A stretch of 64,000 nt of DNA from DATGZH01 sp035297265. Lineage in GTDB: Bacteria; Actinomycetota; Acidimicrobiia; Acidimicrobiales; RAAP-2. The stretch's first letter is position 1. Every line of letters begins with the position of its first letter. A program made the position numbers and the translations under genes. Under the pieces are notes generated by a model. The model was not told where the DNA came from, did not search any database, and saw only the letters and a program-made list of their open reading frames with translations. The stretch covers positions 62,001-126,000 of the forward strand of contig DATGZH010000029.1 in NCBI GenBank assembly GCA_035297265.1. Direction: 5' to 3'. This document shows, in pieces, positions 1 to 8,835 of the stretch.

Positions 1-645
1 GACGTGGAAGGCCACCGTCGTCCCGACCGGCAGCACGAGCTCGTTCGTCTCGAAGCCGCCGAACGTCGGGTAGCGGTAGGTGAACTTCCACTGCTGGCCG
101 ATGACCTGGATGGGGAGCACCGTGTGGGAGGTGGGTGTCCAGATCGGGGCGGGACCCTGCCCGCCACCGGCCCCCTCCGGCTGGACGAGCTCGTAGGTAC
201 CGAAGCCGGCGAGGAAGAGCACCACGACCGTCGTGATCGCTATCCAGGCGGTCGAGATGGCCATGTTGCTGCGGGCCTGCTCGCCCCCGACGGGCTCGGG
301 ACCCCCCTTGGAGGCCCGCCACATGACGATGGCGTACACCATGTAGATCCAGACGGCGAGGAGCACCGGGAGCGCCATCACGATCAGCACGTTGAAGTCG
401 AAGACGGCACCGCCGGCGGTCGAGGACATCCGCCCCGGCGGTACGTGGGGCCCGACGAAGACGAGGAAGAGAATGTCGAGGACGACGGAGAGGACGAGCC
501 AGATGGCGATCAGCCGCCACCAGTGGTGTGGCTCGTGGGTATGGCTGCTCGCCGCCGACGACGATCCGGTCGCCCCTCCACCTGTGGCCGCCTCCGCCGG
601 CGGCCCGCCGGCCCCTGGGACGGTCGCCTCTGTCTCGTCGCTCAC
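1..645 (-). CDS. coxB: Cytochrome c oxidase subunit II, 3' part beyond window
   Basis: Subunit II takes electrons from cytochrome c through its CuA centre and passes them to subunit I in the membrane. The 215 codons visible read from a GTG at 645 that shares a GTGA overlap with the stop of the upstream gene. After a Ser/Gly/Ala-rich N-terminus come hydrophobic segments at about 45-65, 85-108 and 131-152. The periplasmic domain then opens with QQWKFTYRYP at 184-193, the usual QW-Y-YP entry to the cupredoxin fold. The frame leaves the window at VAFHV, before the CuA cysteines, so copper ligation cannot be judged. Three hydrophobic segments instead of two may mean an uncleaved extra helix. It is the last visible gene of a minus-strand oxidase assembly cluster. 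Confidence 0.9.
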   Translation of the reverse strand, partial: MSDETEATVPGAGGPPAEAATGGGATGSSSAASSHTHEPHHWWRLIAIWLVLSVVLDILFLVFVGPHVPPGRMSSTAGGAVFDFNVLIVMALPVLLAVWIYMVYAIVMWRASKGGPEPVGGEQARSNMAISTAWIAITTVVVLFLAGFGTYELVQPEGAGGGQGPAPIWTPTSHTVLPIQVIGQQWKFTYRYPTFGGFETNELVLPVGTTVAFHV

Positions 646-1322
646 GAGACCACCTTCATGAAGCCACCCATGTAGCCGATCGTGCTCATCGGGCCACCGT
701 TGCCGTAGAGCCAGGCCAGACCGCAGGGGACGAAGCACTGCCAGCGGACGTTGCCCGAGCTCGGACTGACGAACGAGAAGCGGATGATGTTGTGCGGCGA
801 CTTCAACGTGCACGGTGCCGCCCCACAGAGGTTGGCGTTGCCGCTGTTGCCGTAGAGCGGGACGTTCACACCGAGCGACGGCATGCTGAACGTGTGGGCC
901 ACGCCGTTGCCGGTGCTGGAGTTGGAGTTGATCACCCGGAACGGTCGGCCGTTGATGGTGGCCACGTTGCCGAAGGTCCCCGTCACCTGGCCGATCTGCT
1001 GGTTGCGCAGCGGGCTCCCCGAGTCGTACTGGATGATCGTCATGTTGATCCGCGTGTTCGGCGGCACGTCCCAGAGCGTTGTGTGCTCCCACTGCCCCTG
1101 CGGCGAGAGCGTCATGTAGGAGACCCAGGTCGGGTTGGAGTAGTTGGGCCCGACGCTGCCGACCGTCTGGAGCGTGATGTTGACCGGCTGACCCGGCTGG
1201 TGATTGGCCGTGAAGTCGATGGTCTGGGGCTCGGACAGCAGTGCGATCACCGTGTAGATGATCACGACGAGGGCGACCGCGAGGAGGCCCAGGGTCAACC
1301 CGATGCGCCCACCCTTGGCCAT
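642..1322 (-). CDS. Membrane-anchored cupredoxin-like protein of the oxidase cluster
   Basis: A 226-residue protein with one N-terminal membrane anchor (about 8-29) and an extracytoplasmic beta-rich domain. Its C-terminal half resembles the copper-binding half of oxidase subunit II: VAHTFSMPSLG supplies a His (143), followed by CFVPC (196-200) and a Met at 212. In a CuA site a second His would follow the second Cys by four residues; here that position is Trp204. This suggests a mononuclear blue-copper-type site or a degenerate CuA, not a normal one. The start ATG at 1322 has GGGGAGGTG just upstream, and an open reading frame extends further upstream without a convincing signal. It overlaps coxB by 4 bp, so a role in electron delivery to, or copper insertion into, the oxidase is inferred. 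Confidence 0.65.
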   Translation of the reverse strand: MAKGGRIGLTLGLLAVALVVIIYTVIALLSEPQTIDFTANHQPGQPVNITLQTVGSVGPNYSNPTWVSYMTLSPQGQWEHTTLWDVPPNTRINMTIIQYDSGSPLRNQQIGQVTGTFGNVATINGRPFRVINSNSSTGNGVAHTFSMPSLGVNVPLYGNSGNANLCGAAPCTLKSPHNIIRFSFVSPSSGNVRWQCFVPCGLAWLYGNGGPMSTIGYMGGFMKVVS

Positions 1323-1530
1323 CTCGCACCTCCCCACCGACGGCCGGGGCGGGGTGTCCCGACCACCGTCACGAGCGGCCCGAACCGCCTCCGACCAGGC
1401 AGCCGAACCGCGAGGGCCTACTCCGTACTGCCGGGGCGGGGCCCTCCCGACAGGACGGACCGTAAATCGGTCAGGACCTGCGGTCAAGCAATCTTCCCAG
1501 GGGGCTCCCAGACCTCGGCGTTCGCCCAGG

Positions 1531-2460
1531 TCAGGGCTCTTCGGCCGCCTGGCTCACCGCGCTGCCACCGGTGCGAAACGCTTCGACGTCGACCGACGGC
1601 AGCCGACCGAGGGCCCGGTCGGCCAGCCGGGAGAACCCGCCCTCGTCGTGGATGGCCCGGCGCAGCACGACGATGAGGGCCGGGAGGGCCCAGAGATCCC
1701 CGCAGACCCAGAGGATCGCCGCGCCGATCTGCTGGTCGGCGTAGGGGCTCAGCGTGACCCCTGGCACGTGCGCGTACACCGGGTACCACGAACTGGTCGT
1801 GAAGATGCTGAGCGACATGGCGAGCACGAACATGACGACGTTCGTGCCGAGCAGCGCACCGATCTGCTCGAAGGCCGCGAGCTTCGGCCGGACCGGGTAC
1901 GAGGGGACGATCTGGAGCCAGAAGAGCAGGCCCGTGACGAAGAAGCTGCCGTGCATCAACCAGATGTGCACGAACTGGTTGTTCTCGGCCAGGTCGAACA
2001 GCGCGGGTATGTGCCAGATCACCATGACGACGTTGAGAGCCACCACCCCGGTCCAGGGGGCCAGCGCGAAGCGGCCGACGGCCCGGAGCGGGGCCGCCCA
2101 GTCCCCGAGGAGGAGCGACCGCAGCACCCGCCGGCGGGCCACCACCGGCAGGGCGAAGAGCAGCGGCAGCCACGGCGCCCCCAACACCACGAGGAACGTG
2201 GCGTAGAAGGCGATGAGGATGTGCTCGATCATGTGGACGAAGAAGTAGTCGTCGGACCAGTAGTCGATCGGCGATGTCACCGTGACGAGCAGCAGCAACA
2301 GCCCGCTATAGAAGGCCAGCGACCGCCAGCGACGGCGTCGCGTGCGCGAGGGGTCCGAACGACGGGCCAGGCGGGCCAGGCCGATCTCGTGCAGGACCAC
2401 CACGACCGCGACGACGATGACGAACGGGTCGAACGACCAGTGGTCGAGCACGTAGTTCAT
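1531..2460 (-). CDS. ctaG: Cytochrome c oxidase assembly protein CtaG (caa3 type)
   Basis: A 309-residue polytopic membrane protein with about seven hydrophobic segments spread over its length. HMIEHILIAFYA and LMHGSFFVTG are histidine-bearing helices typical of the caa3_CtaG family, which is needed for assembly of active caa3-type oxidase. Length and layout match the family. It lies between the secreted protein and the cupredoxin gene, with about 100-200 bp on each side, so it may have its own promoter, although the whole cluster is co-directional. The function is taken from family knowledge and the copper/oxidase neighbours; I see no soluble CtaG/Cox11 features. Confidence 0.85.
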   Translation of the reverse strand: MNYVLDHWSFDPFVIVVAVVVVLHEIGLARLARRSDPSRTRRRRWRSLAFYSGLLLLLVTVTSPIDYWSDDYFFVHMIEHILIAFYATFLVVLGAPWLPLLFALPVVARRRVLRSLLLGDWAAPLRAVGRFALAPWTGVVALNVVMVIWHIPALFDLAENNQFVHIWLMHGSFFVTGLLFWLQIVPSYPVRPKLAAFEQIGALLGTNVVMFVLAMSLSIFTTSSWYPVYAHVPGVTLSPYADQQIGAAILWVCGDLWALPALIVVLRRAIHDEGGFSRLADRALGRLPSVDVEAFRTGGSAVSQAAEEP

Positions 2461-2566
2461 GGGCGCCCGTACCTTCCCTCTGCTCGCGGCCCGGTGACGT
2501 GGCCGCGCCCGCCCAGCCTACCGGTGGGCCGACGAGCGGGCCGGGCTCGGCTCGCTCTGCCGCCGC

Positions 2567-3772
2567 TCAACTCGACGAGCCGAACTGGATCGGCACGTTG
2601 ATGGTCTGCGCCAGCCGCCAGGTCCCACCCGACGTGAGGCGGAAGTCCGAGAAGACGGTAGAGCGCACGGTGAGCGCGTCGAGCGTCCCCGGCCCGGCCA
2701 CCACGACCGCGGTCAAGGCCGGCGGGTCGGGTAGCTGCCGCCAGGAGGCCGTCGCCGGGTTGGCAACGAGGGTCCGGCAGCCGGTCGAGGTCCGTACGAG
2801 CACCACGAAGCCGCCGGCCGCCGTGGTGCTCGAGGAGCAGAGCGCGCCCGACGCGGGAGCAGCGAGCTCCGGGGAGAGACGCCAGGGCCCACCGGTGGTG
2901 TGCCCCCAGGCGGCGACGAGCCGTGTCGACCCGCGCAGGCGGACGGCGAGGAGCACGTCGGCCGCCGTACCGACGACCACGAGGCGGAGCACCGTGACCG
3001 CCCCAGCCCGCAGCCGGGGACCGACGAGGCGCCAGCGGCCCTGACCGACCGAGAAGAGGCCGACGATGCCGGTCGCCGTGCAGGCGGCGCCCAAGACGCC
3101 GGCGGAGGGCCCCGTGAGCGCCACCGCGGTGAGCGCCTGCAGCCCGCAACGACGGCCGGCGGCCGAGCGGGCCAGCGAGGTGCGCGTGACGATGGCCCTC
3201 CATCGACCGCTGACGGTCCCGCCGCTCACCACGGCACCGCCTGCAGGCAACGGAGCCGTGCTCCGCCCGCCGGTAACGAGGGCCCAGAGGGACGATGGGC
3301 TCGGGCCCGACAGGGCGTCGGGTACGTCTTCGAGGCCGAACGGCAGCACGCTGCCCGTCGACCAGGTGGCCCCGGCGTCGGCCGTCGACGCGAGGGGCGA
3401 GAAGGTCAGCTCGGCCGTCGGGACGAAGCCGCTCGTGAGGGTCCCGGGTACGGCCCCCGGCGCCGCCACGAGCCCACCGTTGTCCGCGACACCGGGCGGC
3501 GTCCGGAGCTCCCAACGACCACCACTTGCCCGGTAGAGGAGCTGCCAGAACGTATTGGCCGGATCGCTGAGGTGGCCCATCGCCACGATGGCCCATTGGG
3601 CGCCGGTGCTGTCAGCGGCCGCGGTGGCGAGCGGGATGCTGGGCCCACCGGTCGAGGCACCAGAGGCCACCGGCGACACGACGGTCGACGCCGCGAGGAG
3701 AGCGGCGACCGCGGCCGCCAACCGTACCAGAGCGCCCGGACCGGTCCCGCCGCCGGCGTGACGCGGGGTCAC
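2567..3772 (-). CDS. Secreted protein of unknown function, possibly beta-propeller
   Basis: Starts at a GTG that overlaps the stop of the SCO fusion gene (GTGA), so the two are probably translationally coupled. Residues about 12-35 form an Ala/Leu/Val-rich signal peptide ending near VASGA. The 401-residue product has no clear catalytic motif. Several stretches pair a WxL/WxxV strand with small-residue turns (for example QWAIVAMGH, SSLWALVTGG, RWRLVGPRL, LVAAWGHTTGG, WRQLPDPP), which suggests repeated blades like BNR or sialidase-type propellers. I do not recognise a named family. Its place between a SCO-type copper chaperone and ctaG suggests a role linked to the oxidase or to the cell envelope. 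Confidence 0.6.
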   Translation of the reverse strand: MTPRHAGGGTGPGALVRLAAAVAALLAASTVVSPVASGASTGGPSIPLATAAADSTGAQWAIVAMGHLSDPANTFWQLLYRASGGRWELRTPPGVADNGGLVAAPGAVPGTLTSGFVPTAELTFSPLASTADAGATWSTGSVLPFGLEDVPDALSGPSPSSLWALVTGGRSTAPLPAGGAVVSGGTVSGRWRAIVTRTSLARSAAGRRCGLQALTAVALTGPSAGVLGAACTATGIVGLFSVGQGRWRLVGPRLRAGAVTVLRLVVVGTAADVLLAVRLRGSTRLVAAWGHTTGGPWRLSPELAAPASGALCSSSTTAAGGFVVLVRTSTGCRTLVANPATASWRQLPDPPALTAVVVAGPGTLDALTVRSTVFSDFRLTSGGTWRLAQTINVPIQFGSSS

Positions 3773-5604
3773 GAGGCGAGCAGGTGCTCGAGCTGGGTCG
3801 TGAGGAGGACCGTGAACGACGAGTTCCCCGCCGCCCCGGGGGTGGGGGCCGTGTTGAGCACGACCCGGGTATGGCCGTTGGCGTCGATGAGATAGGCGAG
3901 CTCGCCGTGGGCCACCATCGCTCCCGCCGGCTCGACCTGGGTCTGGATGCCGTACGAGTCCCACACGTGGGTCAGCTCGGGGAGCGAGCCGGTGAGGAAG
4001 AGCCAGTTCGGTATGTGGTTCAGCGACTCCTGGCGGTCGAAGGCGTTGACCACCGGCACGGACCGGTACAACGGGTTGGCCACGACCGCCACGAAGTCCA
4101 CCCGGCTGCGCTGGGAGCCGAGCATCGAGTCCGCCTCCCGGAACTCCTGGGCGATCACCGGGCAGTCGGTCGTGCAGACCGGGTCGAGGAAGGTGAGGGC
4201 CACGATCTTGCCGTGGAGCGTGGCGAGGGACACCGGCTCGCCGCGCTGGTCCACAAGGCTGAATGGCGGAGCCGGGGCGTTGAGCACGTTCGGGGTGCCG
4301 TCGTTGGCCTCGGCGATGATCGGGTCGGCGTTGGGGTTGATCGAGGCCGCGGCCATCGGCGCTGCGCCGACGAGCACCACGGCGAAGGCGCAAAGGGCGC
4401 CGATCCACCGGGCGAGATAGCCCGGGGTGGCCCGCTCCCACCAGCTGCCGGCGGCCGTGGCCACTGGCGCGGCCGCCGCCGCCGGGGCCTCGGCCGGGAC
4501 AGGTAGCCGGACGAGGGCCAGGTAGCCCCCGAAAAGGAGCAGCAGCAGCGGCAGCATCGAGTTCGGGTCCGTCCCGGTGCCCCCGAGGAACCCGACGTCC
4601 TCCACCAGCAGCCAGTCGGACAGGCCGAGTACCGCGGCGGCGACCAGGGCGACCCGCACCTCGGTGGGACGGCCCCGGACGAGGAGCACGCCGATCACCG
4701 CCAGGGCCACGACCACGAACAGGTTCACGCCCCAGCCGTGCGCCCCGTCGAAGCGCCCGAAGGCGGCGACGGTGGCGGAGATGGCGTGGGGCTGCGAGGT
4801 CGACGCCATCTGACTGACCATGGAGGTGAGGGTGCCCGACCGCCCATGGCTCGTCCCCTGCCAGAAGCCCCGCCCGGGCCAGGCCTGGAGCACGGCCATG
4901 GCGATGAAGAAGCCCCCGAGCCCGGCGAGGAGGCTGCGCCCGAGCTTGCGGGTCGCCCATGCCCGGTCAGGGAGGGCCACCAGGGCCCCGGCGACCACGT
5001 AGAACAAGACGGCGCCCGGGGCGCCGAAGAGCAACGTGTAGCCGGGGGCGAAGAGGCCGCCGAAGGCCTCGCCGAACACCCAGACCACGAGCCCCCAGCC
5101 CACGCTGGCCAGGCCGGCGAAGCGCGACCACCGACCACGCGGCGCCACCAGGAGGAGCACGCCGATCCCGACCTGGATCCACACGGCCGACGCCGCGGCC
5201 TGCACGGGGTGACGCGTCCAGATCCCCACGCCCGCGTTCACCACGTGCTGCACCCAGCTCGGGGAGCCGTGGGCCGCCGGTTGCAAGACGTTGCCCGTCA
5301 GCCCGAGCGGCATGTTCGGCTGCACCTGCAACAACCCATCGAACAGCCAGAGCACGCCGAAACCGATGCGCAGCACTCGCCGGGCCAGCGGCTCGGGGCC
5401 GAGCGGTACGGCCGCCCCGGTGTCCCCCGTCGTCGTGCCGGCGGCGACCGCCCTGCGGTACTGGACCGTGCGGACGACGTTCCACCCGACGGCCCCGACG
5501 AACAGCACCAGCAGGATGAAGAGGAACTGGTGGAAGAGGGCGGTGCGGAAGGCCGACAGGATGACGGGGTTGTTGGCCTGCAGCGCCCGCCCCATGCCGG
5601 GCAT
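3769..5604 (-). CDS. Polytopic membrane domain fused to SCO1/SenC copper chaperone
   Basis: A 611-residue fusion. Residues 1 to about 430 are membrane domain with around ten hydrophobic segments, including a loosely DoxX-like stretch with LFDGLLQVQP. Residues about 440-611 form a thioredoxin-fold SCO1/SenC domain: PPFSLVDQRGEPVSL, the copper-binding CTTDC (C477, C481) and the third ligand His566 in VAHGELAYLID. SCO proteins deliver copper to the CuA site of oxidase subunit II or reduce its cysteines, which fits coxB in the same cluster. The chosen ATG at 5604 has AGGTGG about 8 nt upstream; an upstream extension to 5754 looks non-coding. Most SCO proteins are only about 200 residues with one anchor, so this fusion is unusual. 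Confidence 0.8.
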   Translation of the reverse strand: MPGMGRALQANNPVILSAFRTALFHQFLFILLVLFVGAVGWNVVRTVQYRRAVAAGTTTGDTGAAVPLGPEPLARRVLRIGFGVLWLFDGLLQVQPNMPLGLTGNVLQPAAHGSPSWVQHVVNAGVGIWTRHPVQAAASAVWIQVGIGVLLLVAPRGRWSRFAGLASVGWGLVVWVFGEAFGGLFAPGYTLLFGAPGAVLFYVVAGALVALPDRAWATRKLGRSLLAGLGGFFIAMAVLQAWPGRGFWQGTSHGRSGTLTSMVSQMASTSQPHAISATVAAFGRFDGAHGWGVNLFVVVALAVIGVLLVRGRPTEVRVALVAAAVLGLSDWLLVEDVGFLGGTGTDPNSMLPLLLLLFGGYLALVRLPVPAEAPAAAAAPVATAAGSWWERATPGYLARWIGALCAFAVVLVGAAPMAAASINPNADPIIAEANDGTPNVLNAPAPPFSLVDQRGEPVSLATLHGKIVALTFLDPVCTTDCPVIAQEFREADSMLGSQRSRVDFVAVVANPLYRSVPVVNAFDRQESLNHIPNWLFLTGSLPELTHVWDSYGIQTQVEPAGAMVAHGELAYLIDANGHTRVVLNTAPTPGAAGNSSFTVLLTTQLEHLLAS

Positions 5605-5743
5605 TAGGGCACCACCTGGCGCAATTCGGGTCCCACAGGTCTCCTGGTCATCGCCAGCCGTCGACACTACGCCGCCGCCGGGCCGGCGAAAAAGGCGGGC
5701 GTCGGACGAGCAGAGCCGGCGCCGACGCGGGAGAATGGCCCCG

Positions 5744-6310
5744 ATGACCACCACCGAGCGTCGGCTCGTCGGCCACCTGAACCACGTCGAACTCGTCTAC
5801 CGCCCCGGTGAGCGGGCCCTCGCCAAGCGGGTCTTCGAACTCCTCGGGGCTCGGGTCATCGACCCGGACGGCCCGTTCCTGATCGTCCAGTTCGATCCGG
5901 CGACGCGCGACATTGTCAACAACGTCCTCTACGCCTCCGAGGTTGTCCCCGAGCAGTGGCGCCTGGAGCAGGAGCTGGCCGGGGCCATCGAGGGGTCCGG
6001 CGCGCTGGCCGAGTCGGCGCACGACTACTTCGGGCGTCTCGTCCGCGAGCCGCAACGGTCGGTGCACTTCGGGATCCACTTCGCCGACGAGGCGACCTAC
6101 GAGGGCACGATCACCGCGGTGCAGGAGGCCGGCGAGCACGATCCCGAGCTGAAAGGCCGCATCGGCGTGAGCGGCGTCTTCCGTCCCGGCGATCCGGGCG
6201 CGCTCACCGACACGATGATCCAGGCGTTCGTGCGGACCGACGTGGTGGCCTCGGGCCTCCTGGCCCTCGGCCAGCACGTCGAGCTGCAGTACCACCTGCT
6301 ACCGAGCTGA
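5744..6310 (+). CDS. Conserved hypothetical protein, possible VOC-like fold
   Basis: A 188-residue soluble protein. Its start, LNHVELVYRPGERALAKRVFELLGA, reads like the first beta-alpha unit of a vicinal-oxygen-chelate (glyoxalase/dioxygenase) module. A second similar unit may begin around HFGIHFADEATYEGTITAV. I cannot assign metal ligands with confidence, so no enzyme activity is claimed. ATG 5744 has GGGAGA about 9 nt upstream; an ATG at 5735 lies too close to it. The cupin gene follows after 24 bp and is probably cotranscribed. Confidence 0.6.
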   Translation: MTTTERRLVGHLNHVELVYRPGERALAKRVFELLGARVIDPDGPFLIVQFDPATRDIVNNVLYASEVVPEQWRLEQELAGAIEGSGALAESAHDYFGRLVREPQRSVHFGIHFADEATYEGTITAVQEAGEHDPELKGRIGVSGVFRPGDPGALTDTMIQAFVRTDVVASGLLALGQHVELQYHLLPS

Positions 6311-6334
6311 CCCGCGACGGGACGAGGAGGAACC

Positions 6335-6655
6335 ATGGCCGAGAAGGAGCGCGTGCTCGGGGGTGTCGGGACGGCCGTCCTGTCCGAGAACGATCGGGTG
6401 AAGATCTGGGAGATGCGGCTGGCGCCGGGTGAGGAGTCCGACATACACGAGCACACCATGGACTACATCCTCGTCATCGTCGAGGGTGACCGCATCGCCG
6501 GGGTGCCCGAGCCCGACACCAAGGGCCACGACAAGTACATCGAGTCCGAGGTCTACCCGGGACAGATCTTCTACATGAAGAAGGGCGGCATCGAGACGGC
6601 CCGCAACACCGGCGAGAAGACCTACTACGAGATCCTCATCGAGTTGAAGGACTGA
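6335..6655 (+). CDS. Small single-domain cupin protein
   Basis: A 106-residue protein with a single cupin barrel. The first cupin motif is visible as HEHTMDYILVIVEG, where two His and later acidic residues are the usual metal ligands. The second motif region is PGQIFYMKKGGIETARN, with weaker histidine content. Such cupins range from dioxygenases and isomerases to small-molecule sensors, so the substrate cannot be called. The start has a strong GAGGAGG site 5 nt before the ATG. It follows the VOC-like gene by 24 bp and is followed by an independently initiated decarboxylase gene. Confidence 0.75.
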   Translation: MAEKERVLGGVGTAVLSENDRVKIWEMRLAPGEESDIHEHTMDYILVIVEGDRIAGVPEPDTKGHDKYIESEVYPGQIFYMKKGGIETARNTGEKTYYEILIELKD

Positions 6656-6710
6656 CCGCCGGCGCCCACGTGTCCCTCGGGGCCCGTGGGCGGAGCGTCA
6701 TACTCTCGTC

Positions 6711-8069
6711 GTGCACCGTTGGACGGAGGACACCGAGCGCCTCGCCGAGTCGGTGCTCCGTTACACGAGGGGCCGTCTCGATCTCGAACCGGTGCCGCTC
6801 GACGGGCCGGCCACCTTCGACGACCTCCAACGGGCGGTAGGTCAGACCGTCACCCCCGAAGGCCTCGGCGGCGAAGAGGCGCTCCGGCTGTTCGCCGAGT
6901 TCCTCGCGCCCGCCTGCATCTCCACCGACCACCCGCGCCACTTCTCGTTCATCCCCTGCGCCCCGACCCACGCCAGCTCGCTCTTCGACCTCGTCGTCGG
7001 GGCGTCGTCCATCTACGCCGGCAGCTGGCTCGAGGCGGCCGGCGCCGTCTTCGCCGAGAACCAGGCGCTGCGGTGGCTGGCCGACCTGGCGGGGCTCCCC
7101 GACTCGGCGGGGGGCGTGTTCGTCCAGGGCGGGACGCAGGCCAACCTGTCGGCCCTGGTGACGGCGCGCCACGCCGCCCGGACGGCCAGCAAGGGCGAAG
7201 GCCGCCGGTTCGCCATCGCCGTCAGCTCCGAGGTGCACTCCTCGGTCACGAGCTCGGCCCTCGTGATGGACGTCGACCTCGTGCCGGTCGCCACCGACGG
7301 CGCCGGCCGCCTGACCGGCGACCGGTTGGCCACGGCGCTCGACGAGGAGGCCGCCGGGGCCGGGCGCCAGGTCTTCGCCGTGGTGGCCAGCGCCGGGACG
7401 ACCAACCTCGGCGTCGTGGACGACCTCACCACGGTGGCCGACGTGGCCGCCCGGCGCGACCTGTGGTTCCACGTCGACGCGGCTTACGGCGGCGCGGGGC
7501 TCGCCGCGCCGAGCGTGCGGCGGCTCTTCGCCGGCATCGAACGGGCCGACTCCCTCGCCATCGACCCCCACAAGTGGCTCTTCGCCCCGTACGACTGTGC
7601 CGCCCTCCTGTACCGGGAGCCCGAGCTCGCCCGGGCGGCCCACACCCAGCACGCCGGGTACCTCGAGGTCCTGCACACCGAAGGTGACTGGAACCCGTCG
7701 GACTACGCCATCCAGCTCACGCGGCGGGCCCGAGGCCTGCCCTTCTGGTTCTCCCTCGCCACCCACGGCTGGAAGGCCTACGAACGGGCCGTCGAACGGA
7801 CGCTCGAGGTGACGCGGTACGCGGCGGCCGCGGTGGAGGACCGCGACGAGCTCGTCCTCGTCATGGCCCCCCAGCTCTCCATCGTCGGCTTCACGAGACG
7901 GGGCTGGGCGGCCAACGACTACGCCGAGTGGTCGAGCCGCCTACTGGCCGAGGGCACGGCGTTCGTCACGCCGACAACCTTCGGCGGCGAGGTCGGTCTC
8001 CGTCTGGCGATCCTGAACCCCCTCACGACCGAAGACGACATCGACGTCGTGCTCGACTCGCTCCGCTGA
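6711..8069 (+). CDS. Group II PLP-dependent amino-acid decarboxylase
   Basis: A 452-residue cytosolic enzyme of the aromatic L-amino-acid / glutamate decarboxylase superfamily. The PLP lysine is K288 in DPHKWLF. Asp256 in HVDAAYGG would bind the pyridine nitrogen, and His176 in SSEVHSSVT would stack on the ring. The length matches the family (about 450-500). The substrate (aromatic amino acid, aspartate, glutamate, or a cysteine derivative) cannot be read from sequence alone. The GTG start at 6711 has no Shine-Dalgarno sequence, but a CATACT box ends 6 nt upstream, which suggests a leaderless message. Confidence 0.85.
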   Translation: MHRWTEDTERLAESVLRYTRGRLDLEPVPLDGPATFDDLQRAVGQTVTPEGLGGEEALRLFAEFLAPACISTDHPRHFSFIPCAPTHASSLFDLVVGASSIYAGSWLEAAGAVFAENQALRWLADLAGLPDSAGGVFVQGGTQANLSALVTARHAARTASKGEGRRFAIAVSSEVHSSVTSSALVMDVDLVPVATDGAGRLTGDRLATALDEEAAGAGRQVFAVVASAGTTNLGVVDDLTTVADVAARRDLWFHVDAAYGGAGLAAPSVRRLFAGIERADSLAIDPHKWLFAPYDCAALLYREPELARAAHTQHAGYLEVLHTEGDWNPSDYAIQLTRRARGLPFWFSLATHGWKAYERAVERTLEVTRYAAAAVEDRDELVLVMAPQLSIVGFTRRGWAANDYAEWSSRLLAEGTAFVTPTTFGGEVGLRLAILNPLTTEDDIDVVLDSLR

Positions 8070-8081
8070 CCGGCGAGGTCA
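8067..8081. terminator. Short inverted repeat holding both convergent stops
   Basis: TGACC at 8067-8071 and GGTCA at 8077-8081 form a 5-bp stem with a 5-nt loop. The left arm contains the decarboxylase stop and the right arm the stop of the minus-strand gene. There is no T-tract, so termination is only suggested. Confidence 0.3.
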
Positions 8082-8684
8082 CCCGGGGCGGCAGACCACG
8101 TCGGCCTGGGGCGCAGTCCCGGCGAAGTCCGTGCCCTGCACCGGGATGTCGACCGTCAGCGTCACCACGGCTGACGGGGCCACGATCTCCGAGATGGGCA
8201 CGGCAGCGGCGCCGATGACCCGGCCGGTGTGGAGCACCTGGACCATGCAGACCGGGCGACCGACTGCGTCACCCGTGTTGGTCACGTTGATGGCCAACTG
8301 CTCGTACGGCACTTTGCCCTTCACGGGGGCCAGGGACATGCGGGTCACGGTCGTGGCGAACGAGGCGTGCGAGCCGTCGATGAAGATGCCGACACCGCTG
8401 GCCACCGCGGCGAGGATGAGCGACCCGGCCACCACCGCGGCCATCGCCCGCACGGGCAGGGGCCACCGACGCCGCATCGGCTCGTCGTCGAACTCGTCGT
8501 CGTAGGGCACCGGCGGCTCGAACGGGTCGAAGGGCCCGAACGGGCCGACGGGGCGGCCCGGACCGCGCTCCCCGTGGGCGGGCGTCCAGCCGAACATGGT
8601 GAGCGGGTCGTCACCTTCGACCCACGGACCGGACCCGCCCTCCCCGGCCGATCCTGGCGCGGGCTGCGGGTCGTCCGGGTCCAC
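8079..8684 (-). CDS. Membrane-anchored protein with extracytoplasmic domain
   Basis: A 201-residue protein. Residues 1-75 are a Pro/Gly/Asp-rich, probably disordered cytoplasmic segment with PFGPFDPFEPP repeats. One membrane helix (about 78-103) is followed by an extracytoplasmic domain of about 95 residues rich in Val/Thr. The run VPYEQLAINVTNTGDAVGRPVC resembles FxLYD/DUF4352-like immunoglobulin-type domains, in which conserved lines describe tethering of extra groups. No catalytic residues are visible. It is divergent from the arylsulfatase gene, with which it shares a 150-bp upstream region. Confidence 0.6.
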   Translation of the reverse strand: MDPDDPQPAPGSAGEGGSGPWVEGDDPLTMFGWTPAHGERGPGRPVGPFGPFDPFEPPVPYDDEFDDEPMRRRWPLPVRAMAAVVAGSLILAAVASGVGIFIDGSHASFATTVTRMSLAPVKGKVPYEQLAINVTNTGDAVGRPVCMVQVLHTGRVIGAAAVPISEIVAPSAVVTLTVDIPVQGTDFAGTAPQADVVCRPG

Positions 8685-8835
8685 GCACCGACCCTAAATG
8701 GTTGGCGGGCGGCCTGTCCCCGCACCGCCGCCCGACGGCGCCGACGGGTTGGGCATGGGTCCGTTCGAGCGAGCATGCTGGGCGAATGCGCGCTCCGACC
8801 TGCCTCGACGACCGTCCGGCTGGCGCCGTCGCCCG

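Noticed and set aside
2567..4960. A 797-codon minus-strand open frame joining the secreted protein and part of the SCO fusion
   Set aside because: Only its C-terminal 401 codons read as a real protein with a signal peptide. The rest is a shadow of the SCO fusion frame.
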